DNA from: Tubulanus polymorphus
Taxonomy: Eukaryota; Nemertea; Palaeonemertea; Tubulaniformes; Tubulanidae
Direction of reading: 5' to 3'
Length of the DNA: 64,000 bases
NCBI RefSeq assembly: GCF_964204645.1
Contig: NC_134031.1
Span: 11,200,501 to 11,264,500, forward strand
The translations under genes and the position numbers were made by a program. This document shows, piece by piece, positions 1-10,818 of this stretch; position 1 is the first letter of the stretch; every line of letters starts with the position of its first letter. The notes under the pieces are model-generated. The model was given only the letters and a program-made list of their open reading frames with translations, did no database searches and was not told the origin of the DNA.

Positions 1-44
1 GGTATTGAAAACAAAAACTCTAAAGCAGGACCCGCGAAAAAATG

Positions 45-165
45 ACCATTTCGTTTCGTAGTTTAGCATTTCGTATAGTATTTCGTTTCGTACTTTAGCA
101 TTTCTTAATTTCGTTTTGCATTTCGTAATTTCGTTGCATATTTCTTAATTTCGTAGTCGTACTTT
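45..165. repeat. Degenerate ATTTCGT-type low-complexity repeat
   Basis: Short words built on ATTTCGT, TTTCGTA and ACTTTAGCATTTC recur about ten times with irregular spacing. This looks like a decayed simple repeat. No open frame or structured RNA is apparent. Confidence 0.6.
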
Positions 166-179
166 AGAAGTACCCAGAA

Positions 180-320
180 ATTCATTGCCTTTTTGAAAAT
201 TCTATAATGATATTTGTTCTGTCCTAACTTTTATTACTGTTCGAACCAATGTATGCTTTGAAAATATGATGTAATTAAATAAATTTGAATTTGAATTAAA
301 TTTGAATATGAGAATCAAGC
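180..320 (+). repeat. Possible LINE 3' end remnant with GAATTT tail
   Basis: An AT-rich stretch ends in iterated AATTTGAATTTGAATT, a form typical of the 3' tails of CR1/L2-like LINEs. No coding part is attached, so this is a low-confidence inference from tail form only. Confidence 0.3.
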
Positions 321-1105
321 ATAACTTTTGTTTTTTTAACTTGTCTCTTGTTAACAGTTCCAGAGTTTCAATTACAATCAAATCCAAATTGGCTAAAAAG
401 TACATAGGACTAAAGGAAATGAACTGTTAGTCACTGCAAACCTATTCCAGTGTTATGTCGATCGTGTTGAATCACTTTGCTTGAGTTGAAAGAATCAGAT
501 ATTCTATGGTGCAACATCGGTCGAAGAGATATATCTTGGTGTTGACTGTCCCTTGACCATTTAACTTCATGTGTTTATTGTACATTGGAATCAGCATCAT
601 ACCCATTTGAACTGCAAAATATTCATACAACATGAAAACCTACAGTACATGTATACAGTAATCAAACTTTCACCGATGTTGGATATTTGAATGAAATGTA
701 CAGTCACGTAGTCCGTACGGGCAACAACTTCGTACTTAAAATGGTATTGGCTACTAGGAACTCACGTACGGCGTTAGTAGGGAACTCACGTACGGTTAAC
801 CTGTGGAGATCACCGTACAGTCACGGACGGTTCACCCAGTCCTGAGAATGGCCGGTTCGCGGAGCTCCGTATACTGCCTATACTAAAGAGCTCGCGTGAA
901 CCACCCACGCGCTAGCGATATACCTGTCGTAGCTCGGTCCCGATTGACCGAGATTGCCCTCTGATCAATCTTAGGGCGGGAGAGCCGACGAACAAATACC
1001 GTACTCCACTCCTCACCTACGCTCCGGATCCGCAGGATGCTGTCGCGACAATCTTCTCCAAGACTTTTCCTCGATCCAACGAACATAAGGAATCCTCGTC
1101 CGACC
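321..1105. other. Unassigned DNA with a GTACGG-rich patch
   Basis: No gene is recognised. Between about 700 and 830 the word GTACGG or its variants recur, including two copies of GGAACTCACGTACGG 22 bp apart. From 840 to 1105 the DNA is more GC-rich, with short open frames on both strands that overlap one another and show no domain. Confidence 0.5.
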
Positions 1106-1389
1106 CTGCAGAGCAATCAACACATAGATTGTAATATCATGCCACAGTTTATTTCATCGTACTTCACCCCATGTCACTACGAGGACGACTCACTTTCCCC
1201 TTACAATTATCTACAATCACTCTCAGTATTACACTCAACATTCTAACAAATACCTTTCACAACACATCAAAATCACCCCAATTACTATTACGTTTTACTC
1301 ACCCACGATTCATCTAATCTTATCAAGCAACAGAACTAAGTTGCTATATAACAAAGGTGACACAGACTACATACATACAAACCACAAAT

Positions 1390-1690
1390 CAGTGGCGGAT
1401 CCAGAGGCATAGTATGACTACCGCAATTCGGCAACCGAGTGCCGAAGGCACGAGATGTGCAATACGAGTACGGGGGGTTTGGGGGTCCTCCCCCAGATAA
1501 TTTTGAATAATTTAAAGGGCTGAGATGACATTTCCTGGGTTTTGGAAGAGAAAAATCCTGTTTTAATGTGGGTACTTTTTCCAAGGAATCAGCTAAGTCA
1601 AGTCCATCCATGAAATAAATAAAATGTTGATAGAGGAACAATGTTGACTACCGCATTAGCGGCAAGTGCGGTAGGCTAAATCCGCCACTG
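1390..1690. mobile_element. Small TIR element (MITE), copy 1
   Basis: It begins CAGTGGCGGATCC and ends in the inverted form GGATTTAGCC...CCGCCACTG reversed, giving TIRs of about 11-13 bp. It is flanked by a CAAAT direct repeat (1385-1389 and 1691-1695). No transposase is encoded. The CAGTGGCGGA terminus resembles hAT-type elements, but hAT normally makes 8-bp target duplications, so the superfamily is uncertain. The minus-strand open frame inside has no recognisable domain and is not called a gene. Confidence 0.8.
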
Positions 1691-2150
1691 CAAATAATCA
1701 ACAGCGCCCTCTGGATAGCGCTCAGCGCGGGAAAATCTATCATCAATAACTTCCCCTAAACATGCCATTTAATTACCCCAAACACCCTGACAATCAACAA
1801 TTCGAAGCCCGAGCACATCGTAGTATACTTTAAAATAGATACATGTAGAAGATTAAACTAATTTACCTGCAGAGAAATCAACACATAGATTGTAATATCA
1901 TGCCACAGTTTATTTCATCGTACTTCACCCCATGTCACTACGAGGACGACTCACTTTCCCCTTACAATTATTTACAATCACTCTCAGTATTACACTCAAC
2001 ATTCTAACAAATACCTTTCACAACACATCAAAATCACCCCAATTACTATTACGTTTTACTCACCCACGATTCATCTAATCTTATCAAGCAACAGAACTAA
2101 GTTACTATATAACAAAGGTGACACAGACTACATACATACAAACCACAAAT

Positions 2151-2452
2151 CAGTGGCGGATCCAGAGGCATAGTATGACTACCGCATTTCGGCAACCGAG
2201 TGCCGAAGGCACGAGATGTGCAATTCGAGTACGGGGGGTTTGGGGGTCCTCCCCCAGATAATTTTGAATAATTTAAAGGGCTGAGATGACATTTCCTGGG
2301 TTTTGGAAGAGAAAAATCCTGTTTTACTGTGGGTACTTTTTTCCAAGGAATCAGCTAAGTCAAGTCCATCCATGAAATAAATAAAATGTTGATAGAGGAA
2401 CAATGTTGACTACCGCATTAGCGGCAAGTGCGGTAGGCTAAATCCGCCACTG
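2151..2452. mobile_element. Small TIR element (MITE), copy 2
   Basis: Second copy of the element at 1390-1690. It has the same TIRs and the same CAAAT flanks (2146-2150 and 2453-2457), carried along by the 761-bp tandem duplication. A few substitutions and small indels separate it from copy 1. Confidence 0.8.
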
Positions 2453-2713
2453 CAAATAATCAACAGCGCCCTCTGGATAGCGCTCAGCGCGGGAAAATCT
2501 ATCATCAATAACTTCCCCTAAACATGCCATTTGATTACCCCAAACACCCTGACAATCAACAATTCGAAGCCCGAGCACATCGTAGTATACTTTTAAATAG
2601 ATACATGTAGAAGATTAAACTAATTTACCTGCAGAGAAATCCACACATAGATTGTAATATCATGCCACAGTTTATTTCATCGTACTTCACCCCATATCAC
2701 TACGAGGACGACT

Positions 2714-3497
2714 GACGATACAGGTCTCCAAGGACGCCAACTCCATTTGGTGGCGTCACTTGCCAGACCCATAAAATGACTGCGGCACGGAAGTCGGAGT
2801 TATAAGTCGACTCCGGCAAAATCCACTACGACATACCACTGACACTACTACTGATCACTCATTGCAACCACGATTCTATCTCTAATGGTTAAAGAGCTAG
2901 GCGCAAAAATCTCATTGAAAAATTTGGGGTCCCATTTTCGAGCCCGTAAAGCCCAAACGGTTAATCGCAGATAGGGCGTGCCATTGACTTTTTTAGCCTC
3001 CGGGCTGTTATGAACAACTTTCGTGCTCGGCCGAAGCGGAAAACTCGGACAAAAATGTTTCTCATACAGTAACTTTTTAATGTCAGAATTTTCAAAAGTA
3101 AAACGCCCTCTGGTTGGTGAACGGGGTCTCCAGTCAAAGATCCCTTCGACTTACTTCAAGGTACCTGTGTTCCGTACGTCTCACAAAAGTTTCAAGTAAA
3201 TCCGTCACGGAATATTGTAATGCTACCAGAATATAGTCATCCAGGCTCTCGCGTCTAGATAGCTGCATTCATTAGCTCTATCCAGGGAAGTTACTGCAAG
3301 GATGCTATTGCTTGTATGCAAAAATTCCTCAGTTGCGTTCACTCGAGACTGACCTCATTCAGTGCGCCACAAATATAGTAGCAGAGATAAAAATACTAAA
3401 AAACTACAGATCTAGTACACAGCTCTATCACTGCTTATAGGGACACTGACACAAACACACGTACTGACGCGCTGTGGGAATAAGACACGTAGGCAAT
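2714..3497. other. Unassigned intergenic DNA
   Basis: I see no gene, RNA gene or repeat here. It lies between the end of the tandem duplication and the 3' tail of the LINE, so it is probably the genomic flank into which the LINE inserted. Confidence 0.5.
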
Positions 3498-3498
3498 A

Positions 3499-3932
3499 TT
3501 TGATTTGATTTGATTTGATTTATTTGATGATTATCATGATACAAATATAAATACATAATTGTTACAAAATGTTTATGTATAATGCATGACAATCATCAGG
3601 ACCTCGGAAATCATTAAGTGATTGTCAAGCCGAGGCCCTGGAGCAAATAACAAAAAAATGCAATTATGAAAAGAAGGAACATTGAGAATGATGGAATGAT
3701 ACTATTTGGATAATGAGAAGGATGCAAAATTTTACGTTATAGCATAAACTAGTCATCGGATTAATTGATGGTAGACTGTTATTGATTTATTAACGGGATA
3801 ATTTAAGAAGAATAGAAAAGTCCTCCCATTTCGACGAATGAGATATAATCCCTAAAAAGATAAGCATTTCTGCATAAAATAAATTTCTACACATTTATAG
3901 TATTTTGGTTTGCTCAAGATTTTAGATGTTGA
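3499..3932 (-). other. LINE 3'UTR with hairpin and TTGAT tail
   Basis: Read on the minus strand this follows the ORF2 stop. Near its end CCTCGG (3602-3607) and CCGAGG (3630-3635) form a stem, with an inner AATCA/TGATT pairing. The element ends in four copies of TTGAT (3500-3522). Hairpins near the 3' end are recognised by the reverse transcriptase in related LINEs, and simple-repeat tails replace poly(A) in CR1/L2 groups. Confidence 0.75.
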
Positions 3933-3988
3933 TTAATAGGTTGACATGAGTTGCTTCTTGAGATTGTGCTTGAAACTATAAAGAGATG
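3933..3988 (-). pseudogene. LINE ORF2 C-terminal tail, separated by the Gypsy insertion
   Basis: This is the last 17-18 codons of ORF2. It ends in a basic, hydrophobic stretch of the kind that closes ORF2 proteins (FKHNLKKQL) and a TAA at 3933-3935. It continues the reading from 8552 once the Gypsy element and one AGATG are removed, apart from a one-base frame slip near the junction. Confidence 0.7.
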
Positions 3989-4138
3989 TGTTACAATATG
4001 TATATCTAATTGTATTTTGTACCGCCAGATGGCGCTTGAGAATTACTTTATAAAATGGTGGTTGCTTAGAATAAACGTGTTCAAATTAATCTCTCTCGTT
4101 TTGACTGATTTAATTGATATAGAGGACGACACGAAACA
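3989..4138 (+). repeat. 5' LTR of the Gypsy element
   Basis: 150 bp, TG...CA ends. It matches 8397-8546 base for base by eye. A TATAAAA-like word (TTTATAAAATGG) lies mid-LTR and could serve as a core promoter. Confidence 0.95.
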
Positions 4139-4156
4139 TGGTGGCAGCGGTGGCCC
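4139..4156 (+). promoter_or_regulatory. Primer-binding site
   Basis: The sequence starts TGGTGGCAGCGGTGG directly at the LTR edge. TGG pairs with the CCA end of a tRNA primer. The tRNA species is not assigned. Confidence 0.7.
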
Positions 4157-4251
4157 ACAATTAAGTGATCTAACGAGGGCACAGTGAATGTTTTGAGGAC
4201 GTTTGATCCGAGTTTTGTTGCTTTACTGAGGATTATCAGAGAACAGACAGC

Positions 4252-7200
4252 ATGTCTAACGAAAACGTGTTGCCGCCCGCACCGAGACCCGTTGCCGGGA
4301 TAAATCCACCAAAACCGCTTGAAATGGGAGATAATGTGGCGGAAAATTGGAAGCTATGAAAACAGCAATGGGACATTTACAACATCGTAAGCAATTTACG
4401 CGCGCAAAGTGGTGAGTACCGTACCGCTTTATTTCTGCATTCGGTCGGGACGGAGGCTCTCAAGATTTATAACGGAATGAATTTCGAAAATGCAGGTGAC
4501 GAGAATGATGTGGGTAAGATAATTCCAAAGTTTGATGACTTTACGGTCGGCGAGATAAACGTTACGTACGAACGCTACATATTTAATTCGAGGAATAAAA
4601 AGGCGGATGAGTCAGTGGATAAGTACGTCTCAGATTTGAGGACGCTGGCCCGGACGTGCGATTTTAGTGATTTAGCTGACTCGTTGATAAAAGATAGAAT
4701 TGTTCTTGGTATAGATGATAGTGACGTGCGGAAGAAGTTGCTCGAAACGAAAGAGTTAAACTTGTCTACGTGTATCAATATTTGCCGCGCTGCAGAATCA
4801 TCCAGCAGACAATTGAAATCTATGTCAGCAGACGCTAGTTGTACTGTTAACAAGGTCAATGGGAGCGACCAGACGAAGAAGAATTTTAGTGGCGCCAAAA
4901 CAACCGCTTCTAGGAATTATCGGTCTCGTAATTCCGGCGGGAGAGGAGAACCAATGAACTGTCGTTATTGTGGCGCTCAACACCCACGTGATCGCGCATT
5001 TTGCTCAGCGTGGGGAAAGACCTGCAACAACTGCGGATTGAGCAATCATTTCGCGTCTGTGTGTAAACAACCTAAGGGGCGAAAGGTCAACAGAATCGAG
5101 CAATCAGACGACGACTCGGAGTACGAATCGATACAAAACGTATATTCCGATAAGAACTGTGTAAAAAATGACATTTATGCTGAAATGTCAATCGGAGGGC
5201 GATCGATCCGTTTTCAAATTGACTCGGGGGCTTCGGCAAATTTGATTCCGATTAAGTACGTAAAGAACATCAAGGAAATTCGGCCTACAACGAAGAAGCT
5301 CAAGATGTGGAACAATAGTGTTCTGAACCCCGTTGGTAAAATTAGACTAGCTGTGGTCAACATGCATAACAAGAGACGATATTCATTAGAATTTATTGTA
5401 GTCAATGAACGATTAACACCCATAATCGGGTCTCAATCTGCACAGTTGATGCAGTTGATAACGGTTAATAATAATAATTTTTTGAGAGTTAATCAAATCG
5501 AAGGTCAGTCCCCTGAGGTAAATTCTATTTTATCAGAGTATGAAGATGTTTTTCGGAAAGAAGTGGGTACACTTCCAGGGGTTGTTCATTTGAACGTAGA
5601 TCGAAATGCAGTTCCGGCAGTTATGCCTATTAGACGTATACCTCATGCCCTGAAGAATAGGGTAAAATTGAAGATTGACAGTTTAGTAAACAATGGTGTA
5701 TTAGCCAGTGTAGACGAACCTACACCGTGGGTAAATTGCCCTGTTATTGCCGAGAAGAAGTCGGGAGATGTAAGACTGTGTCTAGACCCACAGCAATTAA
5801 ATAAATATTTAATGAGAGAAAGATACCCCATACCTGTACTGGAAGATATTTTACCTGACATGAAAGATGCGAAAGTTTTCAGTAAATTCGATCTTAAGTC
5901 GGGGTATTGACATCTGCGCCTCGACGAAGAATCGAGCTTACTTACTACTTTCAACACTCCATATGGGAGGTATAGATGGCGCAGGTTGCCATTTGGGCTC
6001 AGTGTATCTGGTGAAATATTTCAGAAACATTTAAACCAAGCACTCGAAGGCTTGGAGGGCACCTACTGTATCCATGACGATATTATACTTGTAGGAGTAG
6101 GGACAACTATTGAACAAGCCATAGCTGATCATAACAAAAAATTAAGGGCTCTTTTACAAAGATGTAGAGAAAAACAAATTGCTTTGAACTTGGAAAAATT
6201 AGAATTGTTTAAGAAAGGAGTGCCATTTATTGGTCATAAACTAACAGATAACGGCCTAGAGGCGGACCAAAGTAAGATTGAAGCTATTTTGAAAATGCCG
6301 GCGCCCACTGACGTGGCGGGCATACAGCGTATCAACGGCATGGTAAATTATCTCGCGAAGTTTTTACCTAATTTATCAGATGCTTTAGGTCCGCTTAGGA
6401 AGTTGACGCGTAAAGATACTGAGTGGTCTTGGGGTCCCGATCAAGAGTCGGCCTTTGCCAAGGTCAAAGAATTGGTTACGAAAACTCCGGTTTTGGCGTA
6501 TTATGATCCCAATAAAGAGCTAACATTGCAGTGTGACAGCAGTCAATCTGGTCTGGGCGCGTCCCTGATGCAGAAAGGACGTCCAATCGCCTATAGTAGC
6601 AGAGCATTAACTGACGCTGAAACGCGTTACGCGCAGATCGAAAAAGAAACTCTTGCTATTGTTTACGGCTTAGAAAAATTTAATACGTACACATATGGCC
6701 GCAAGGTTACAGTTGAAAGTGACCATAAACCTATCGAGGCTATAGTTAAAAAACCTTTGTCGCGCGCGCCTAAACGTTTGCAGGCTATGTTACTTCGTGT
6801 CTATAAATATGATGTCGAGATAAAGTTCACTCCGGGGTCGAAGATGTTCATCGCGGACACCTTGTCTCGCGCATACCTAGATTCTGGATCGGAGACAGCG
6901 GAGTTTGACAGTATCAATATGGTTCGGTATTTGCCAATTAGCGCTGCGCGTTTATCGGAGATTAGAGATGAAACCGATAAGGATGATACCATGCAGATAT
7001 TGAAAGAAATTATTTTGAGAGGGTGGCCAGATGAGAGAAGTTCAGTGCCTACTGAAGTTACTCCATATTTCTCATTTAGAGATGAGTTGTCAATTCAGAA
7101 CGGTATCATTTTTCGCGGGGAACGCGCTGTGATTCCCAAGTCGATGTATAACATTATAAAAGACAAAATTCACAGTTCACATCTTGGCATCGAATCCTGT

Positions 7201-8226
7201 TTACGTCGTGCCAGAGAATCGGTCTACTGGCCAGGTATGAACGCCCAGATGCGCGAATATATGTTGTCGTGTAGTTTATGTCGTGAGCATGACCAGGCCC
7301 AGTCCAAAGAGCCTATGCTGATCGAGACTCCCCCAGCTAATCGACCGTGGGAGAAGATCGGTGTCGACTTATTCAATTTGAAAGGGGAAGTTTATCTAAT
7401 AACAGTAGATTATTTCAGCAATTTTTGGGAGGTAGATCGGTTGGTCAAGTCCACTAAATCGACTCCTGTCATAGCAAAACTTAAAGCTCATTTCGCACGA
7501 TATGGCATTCCGGACATTATCATTTCCGATAATGGACCTCAGTTTGCCTCGAAAGAATTCCGTAAGTTTATGATTGATTGGGACATTCGGCATCGTCCTT
7601 TAAACCCGTATGACAGTAAGTCTAATGGACAGGCTGAGTCGGCGGTCAAGACCGCGAAAAGACTTCTTAAAAAAGCATATGAGGCGAAACGAGACCCCTA
7701 TCTTGCGATACTCGATTTTAGAAACACGCCCACTCAGGGTTTAAATGTCAGTCCGGTCCAAAGGTTTATGAACAGAAGAACCAAGACTATGATGCCAACG
7801 ACGGCTAATCTATTACGGCCGAAAATTAGTTTATCAGACGGGTCCGAGAAAAAACGTAAGCAGGCCGAATATTTCAACCAATCGGCCAAGAACCTTAAAC
7901 CGTTAGACGAAGGTGATATTGTTCGCATGAAACCATTTCCGGGGCATGGAACAAACTTAAAGGCGACGGTCACCGAACGCGTCGGAAATCGCTCTTATCT
8001 TGTCGAAACTGGCGACAATAAAACGTACAGGCGCGCAAGACATCATCTCAGAAAGACCAACGAAACGACCGTTGAGCCGGCTGTAGATTCTGATAATACA
8101 GTTGAAAACCGGCCTATATCGGAACCGGTAGCTAACGAGACATCCGTTTCAGATAGTCAAAATTTAAGTCGACCTGAAAGGCAACGTAGACCCCCTACCT
8201 ATTTAACTGATTACGTGTGTAATTAA
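4252..8226 (+). pseudogene. Gypsy gag-pol polyprotein with two in-frame TGA stops
   Basis: One frame of 1324 codons from ATG 4252 to TAA 8224-8226, broken only by TGA at 4357-4359 and 5908-5910. In order: Gag with two Cys/His zinc knuckles (about residues 237-270); aspartic protease DSGA (D324); reverse transcriptase (about 440-640) with catalytic Asp pair D609-D610 in IHDD rather than the commoner ADD form; RNase H with CDSS (D762); integrase with an HHCC zinc finger (about 974-1010) and catalytic D1039, D1093, E1129 (spacing 53 and 35); then a C-terminal DNA-binding tail. Both TGA codons lie where related proteins usually have tryptophan, the second right after the RT motif DLKSGY. TGG encodes Trp elsewhere in the frame. 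The clade is not resolved. Confidence 0.95.
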
Positions 8227-8385
8227 CTCTGAAGAGAAACAGATATTAACCGCAATCTTGTAATGTTGTACTGAATCACATATAATATTATGTATCATTT
8301 TAATTAGTTTTAGTAATTAGTTAGCTATATACATGTATGCATCTTTTGAAAGTAGTTTTAGGAAAACAAGTTCTTTTCTTTTTAT
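8227..8385 (+). other. Gypsy 3' untranslated region
   Basis: AT-rich non-coding DNA between the gag-pol stop and the polypurine tract. There is no env-like frame, so the element has only gag-pol. Confidence 0.7.
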
Positions 8386-8396
8386 AGGAAAAGGGA
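8386..8396 (+). promoter_or_regulatory. Polypurine tract
   Basis: AGGAAAAGGGA lies directly before the 3' LTR, the expected position for plus-strand priming. Confidence 0.85.
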
Positions 8397-8546
8397 TGTT
8401 ACAATATGTATATCTAATTGTATTTTGTACCGCCAGATGGCGCTTGAGAATTACTTTATAAAATGGTGGTTGCTTAGAATAAACGTGTTCAAATTAATCT
8501 CTCTCGTTTTGACTGATTTAATTGATATAGAGGACGACACGAAACA
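8397..8546 (+). repeat. 3' LTR of the Gypsy element
   Basis: 150 bp, identical to the 5' LTR by eye, followed by the AGATG target duplication at 8547-8551. Confidence 0.95.
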
Positions 8547-8551
8547 AGATG

Positions 8552-10818
8552 AACTATTTCGGATGTTGATGGTAAAGAAATCCAGAGCTTTGTGCTATTA
8601 ATAGAGAACGAGCGTTTAGTAGTGCGATGTTGCGGTATATTTAAATTATTGGCATTTCGTAGAATATGATGTTGCTGACCAGACCTATATGAAAGAATAT
8701 GACGTAGGGTATTAGGTACCTTGTTGCACGTCAGCTTGAAAATGAAGCTTGCTGTTTGGAGCTTATTAATGTCAGTTAATTTAAGGTGATTGCCTACTTT
8801 AAAGAGTGGACTCGAGTGTGCTAGGTAAGGTACATTATATACAAGTCGTAAAGCCCGTTTCTGTAGGATGCTAAGATGATGCAGACGGATTGGATATGTA
8901 CGTCCCCAGACAATGTTGCAGCATTGGAAATATGGTAAAACTGAGGAATTATAAAGTGTGGGCAAAATGGGCTGGGGTAGACATTTGTGGGCTTTGAACA
9001 ATAAACCAATAGCACGTGAAACTTTGGCAGATGTATAGGCAGTATGTGCTGACCAGTTTAGGTTTTCATCAAAAATCACACCAAGAAATTTGTTGGTGCA
9101 CGAATGAGCAACAGGTTGATTGTCTATACTGATTTCTGTATTGTCTGGTAATCTAAAATTGCCAAACTTCATGTAGCTTGTTTTCTTTACATTCAATGAG
9201 AGTTTGTTTGCTCTAAACCACGTAGATAGTTTTATCAGTTCGAGGTTTACGGCACGAATTAATTCTATAGGATCTTTGTTGCTACAAGAAATGGTCGTGT
9301 CGTCAGCAAACAGTATAAACTTGAATAACTTAGAAACATGTATTATGTCATTTACATACACAATAAAAAGTAATGGTCCAAGAATAGAACCTTGAATAGA
9401 CCGTGCGAGATGGGCTGATAACTGGAAGGAGATTTGTTGTAGTCTACATATTGTTTACGATTTGATAAATAACTTTTAATCCAATCATTCGGTAAGCCTC
9501 TTATGCCTAATCTGTGTAGTTTTTGGATCAAAATTGAGTGGTCGATTGTATCGAAAGCTTTCGATAAATCAATGAAAATACTTATTGAGAATTGGCCATT
9601 TTCAACCTGTTTTGAGATATGATCTGTAAAGTCAAGCAGTGCAAGTTCCGTAGATGAATTTTTCCTAAAGCCATATTGATGAGGGTTAAGGATATGATGA
9701 TTATCAACAAAGGATATTATACGGGCGTAGGTAATTTTTTCTAGGATTTTAGAAAAGAACGAAAGGACTGATATAGGTCTGTAGTTAGTGATTTCATTTT
9801 TATCACCGCCTTTATGAATTGGGGTAACTTTGGCGATTTTAAGAGCGTCGGGAACTATCCCCGTTGAATATGACTTATTGAAGATGTATAGTAATGGTTC
9901 CATTATTTCAGAGATGGCAGACTTAGCAATTTTAGGTTTTATATCATCAGGCCCAGCACCTTTATTAGCATCCAAATTATTGACAATATATAAAATGTCC
10001 TGCTGAATAATTGGGTTTAGGAACAGGTTATTTGAAGAATCGGGTTGGAGATATGATAGGGGAGAGATTTCGGTTGTTGGAATTTTGTCCGCTAAGTTTC
10101 TACCAACGTTAGTAAAGAAAGAATTGAATTTATTGGCTATATCTGAAGGGTCAAGGTCTACACCATTTATGTCTCTAAATGGTGGGCATATATTTCTGTC
10201 TTTAGGGCTACCGATAACTTGGTTTAGAATCGACCAAGTTTTTTTCAGGTCATGTTTCGCAGCAATTAATGCTCGTGCGAAGTGCTGTTTCTGCGCAGCT
10301 TTAAGCAATCGATTCAACCTGTTGCGATATTTCTTGTAACGTTCGTGATGATCAGCGCGCTTAGTTCGTTTGTATATTCGGTAATATTTCAATTTGGTTT
10401 TGACAGAATTTAGTAAGCCCTCGGACAGCCAGGGTTTACACGAAGGACGAGTTACATTTTTAGTTAGAATAGGAAAACTTAAGTCGTAGAGCATCTTGTA
10501 TCTCGTGAAAAAGAGATTGTATGCTACGTTGGGATCATTGGTTGTGTATATGTCACCCCAGTCTTCGTTGGCCAAGCGCGCTTTAAAATCCGGAATATTG
10601 AGTTCATTGATAGGTCTAAAATGGATAATGTACGGTGCATTTTTAAGCCGTCGAGCACGCAGGTAAATAACAAAGGTAGAATAATGGTCTGAAATATCAG
10701 TAGTCAATATGCCGGATCGTTGGTTGTCAACATTGGTATATATGTGGTCAATACAGGTTGCTGACGTTTCGGTGACTCTTGTTGGTTTTAAAATAAGAGG
10801 TTGTAATGAATGCGAGTA
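8552..10818 (-). pseudogene. LINE ORF2: endonuclease end, reverse transcriptase and C-terminal region
   Basis: On the minus strand the frame enters at 10818 with the last part of the AP-type endonuclease (CIDHIYTN, then the catalytic DISDH near 10685) and runs through a linker into the reverse transcriptase. RT motifs include QYGFRKNSSTELAL (about 9690-9650), IDLSKAFDTIDHS (about 9580-9540), a GSILGPLLF block and FADDTT (about 9311-9295), then the thumb and C-terminal region. One frameshift lies near 9400, between the QPISHG and GSILG segments. Reading frames at both edges run on into foreign DNA: the first 19 or so codons above 10818 belong to the PolB element, and the last codons below 8552 are antisense LTR. 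The retained catalytic motifs suggest it was an active-type copy before insertion. Confidence 0.9.

Larger units (their letters stand above)
1106..2713. repeat. 761-bp tandem duplication, 2.1 copies
   Basis: Unit 1 runs 1106-1866, unit 2 runs 1867-2628, and a third unit stops at 2713 after about 85 bp. All begin with CTGCAGAG, and units 1 and 2 are nearly identical by eye. Each full unit carries the same TIR element at the same internal position with the same flanks, so that element was present before the tandem duplication. The third unit breaks off before the element's insertion point. Confidence 0.92.
3989..8546 (+). mobile_element. Ty3/Gypsy LTR retrotransposon, structurally complete
   Basis: The element is 4558 bp with two 150-bp LTRs that I find identical, beginning TGTTAC and ending GAAACA. 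A 5-bp target duplication, AGATG, is present at 3984-3988 and 8547-8551. A TGG-type primer-binding site, one gag-pol frame and a polypurine tract are in the expected order. Identical LTRs mean a recent insertion, yet the gag-pol frame carries two TGA stops. The target is the LINE ORF2 3' end. Confidence 0.97.

Noticed and set aside
1336-2403. Two similar minus-strand frames (101 and 74 codons)
   Set aside because: Their likeness comes from the tandem duplication of a non-coding TIR element, and the frames diverge after a small indel.
3951-4187. 78-codon plus-strand frame across the 5' LTR
   Set aside because: It spans the LINE, the target duplication and the LTR, so it is a chance frame.
4357-5910. 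APOBEC-type hypermutation of the Gypsy element
   Set aside because: Only two G-to-A changes can be inferred, and their next-base contexts differ (A and C). This is not enough to call editing without other copies.
8489-8551. C-terminal codons of the LINE frame below 8552
   Set aside because: They are antisense of the Gypsy LTR. The true C-terminus lies beyond the Gypsy element at 3988-3933.
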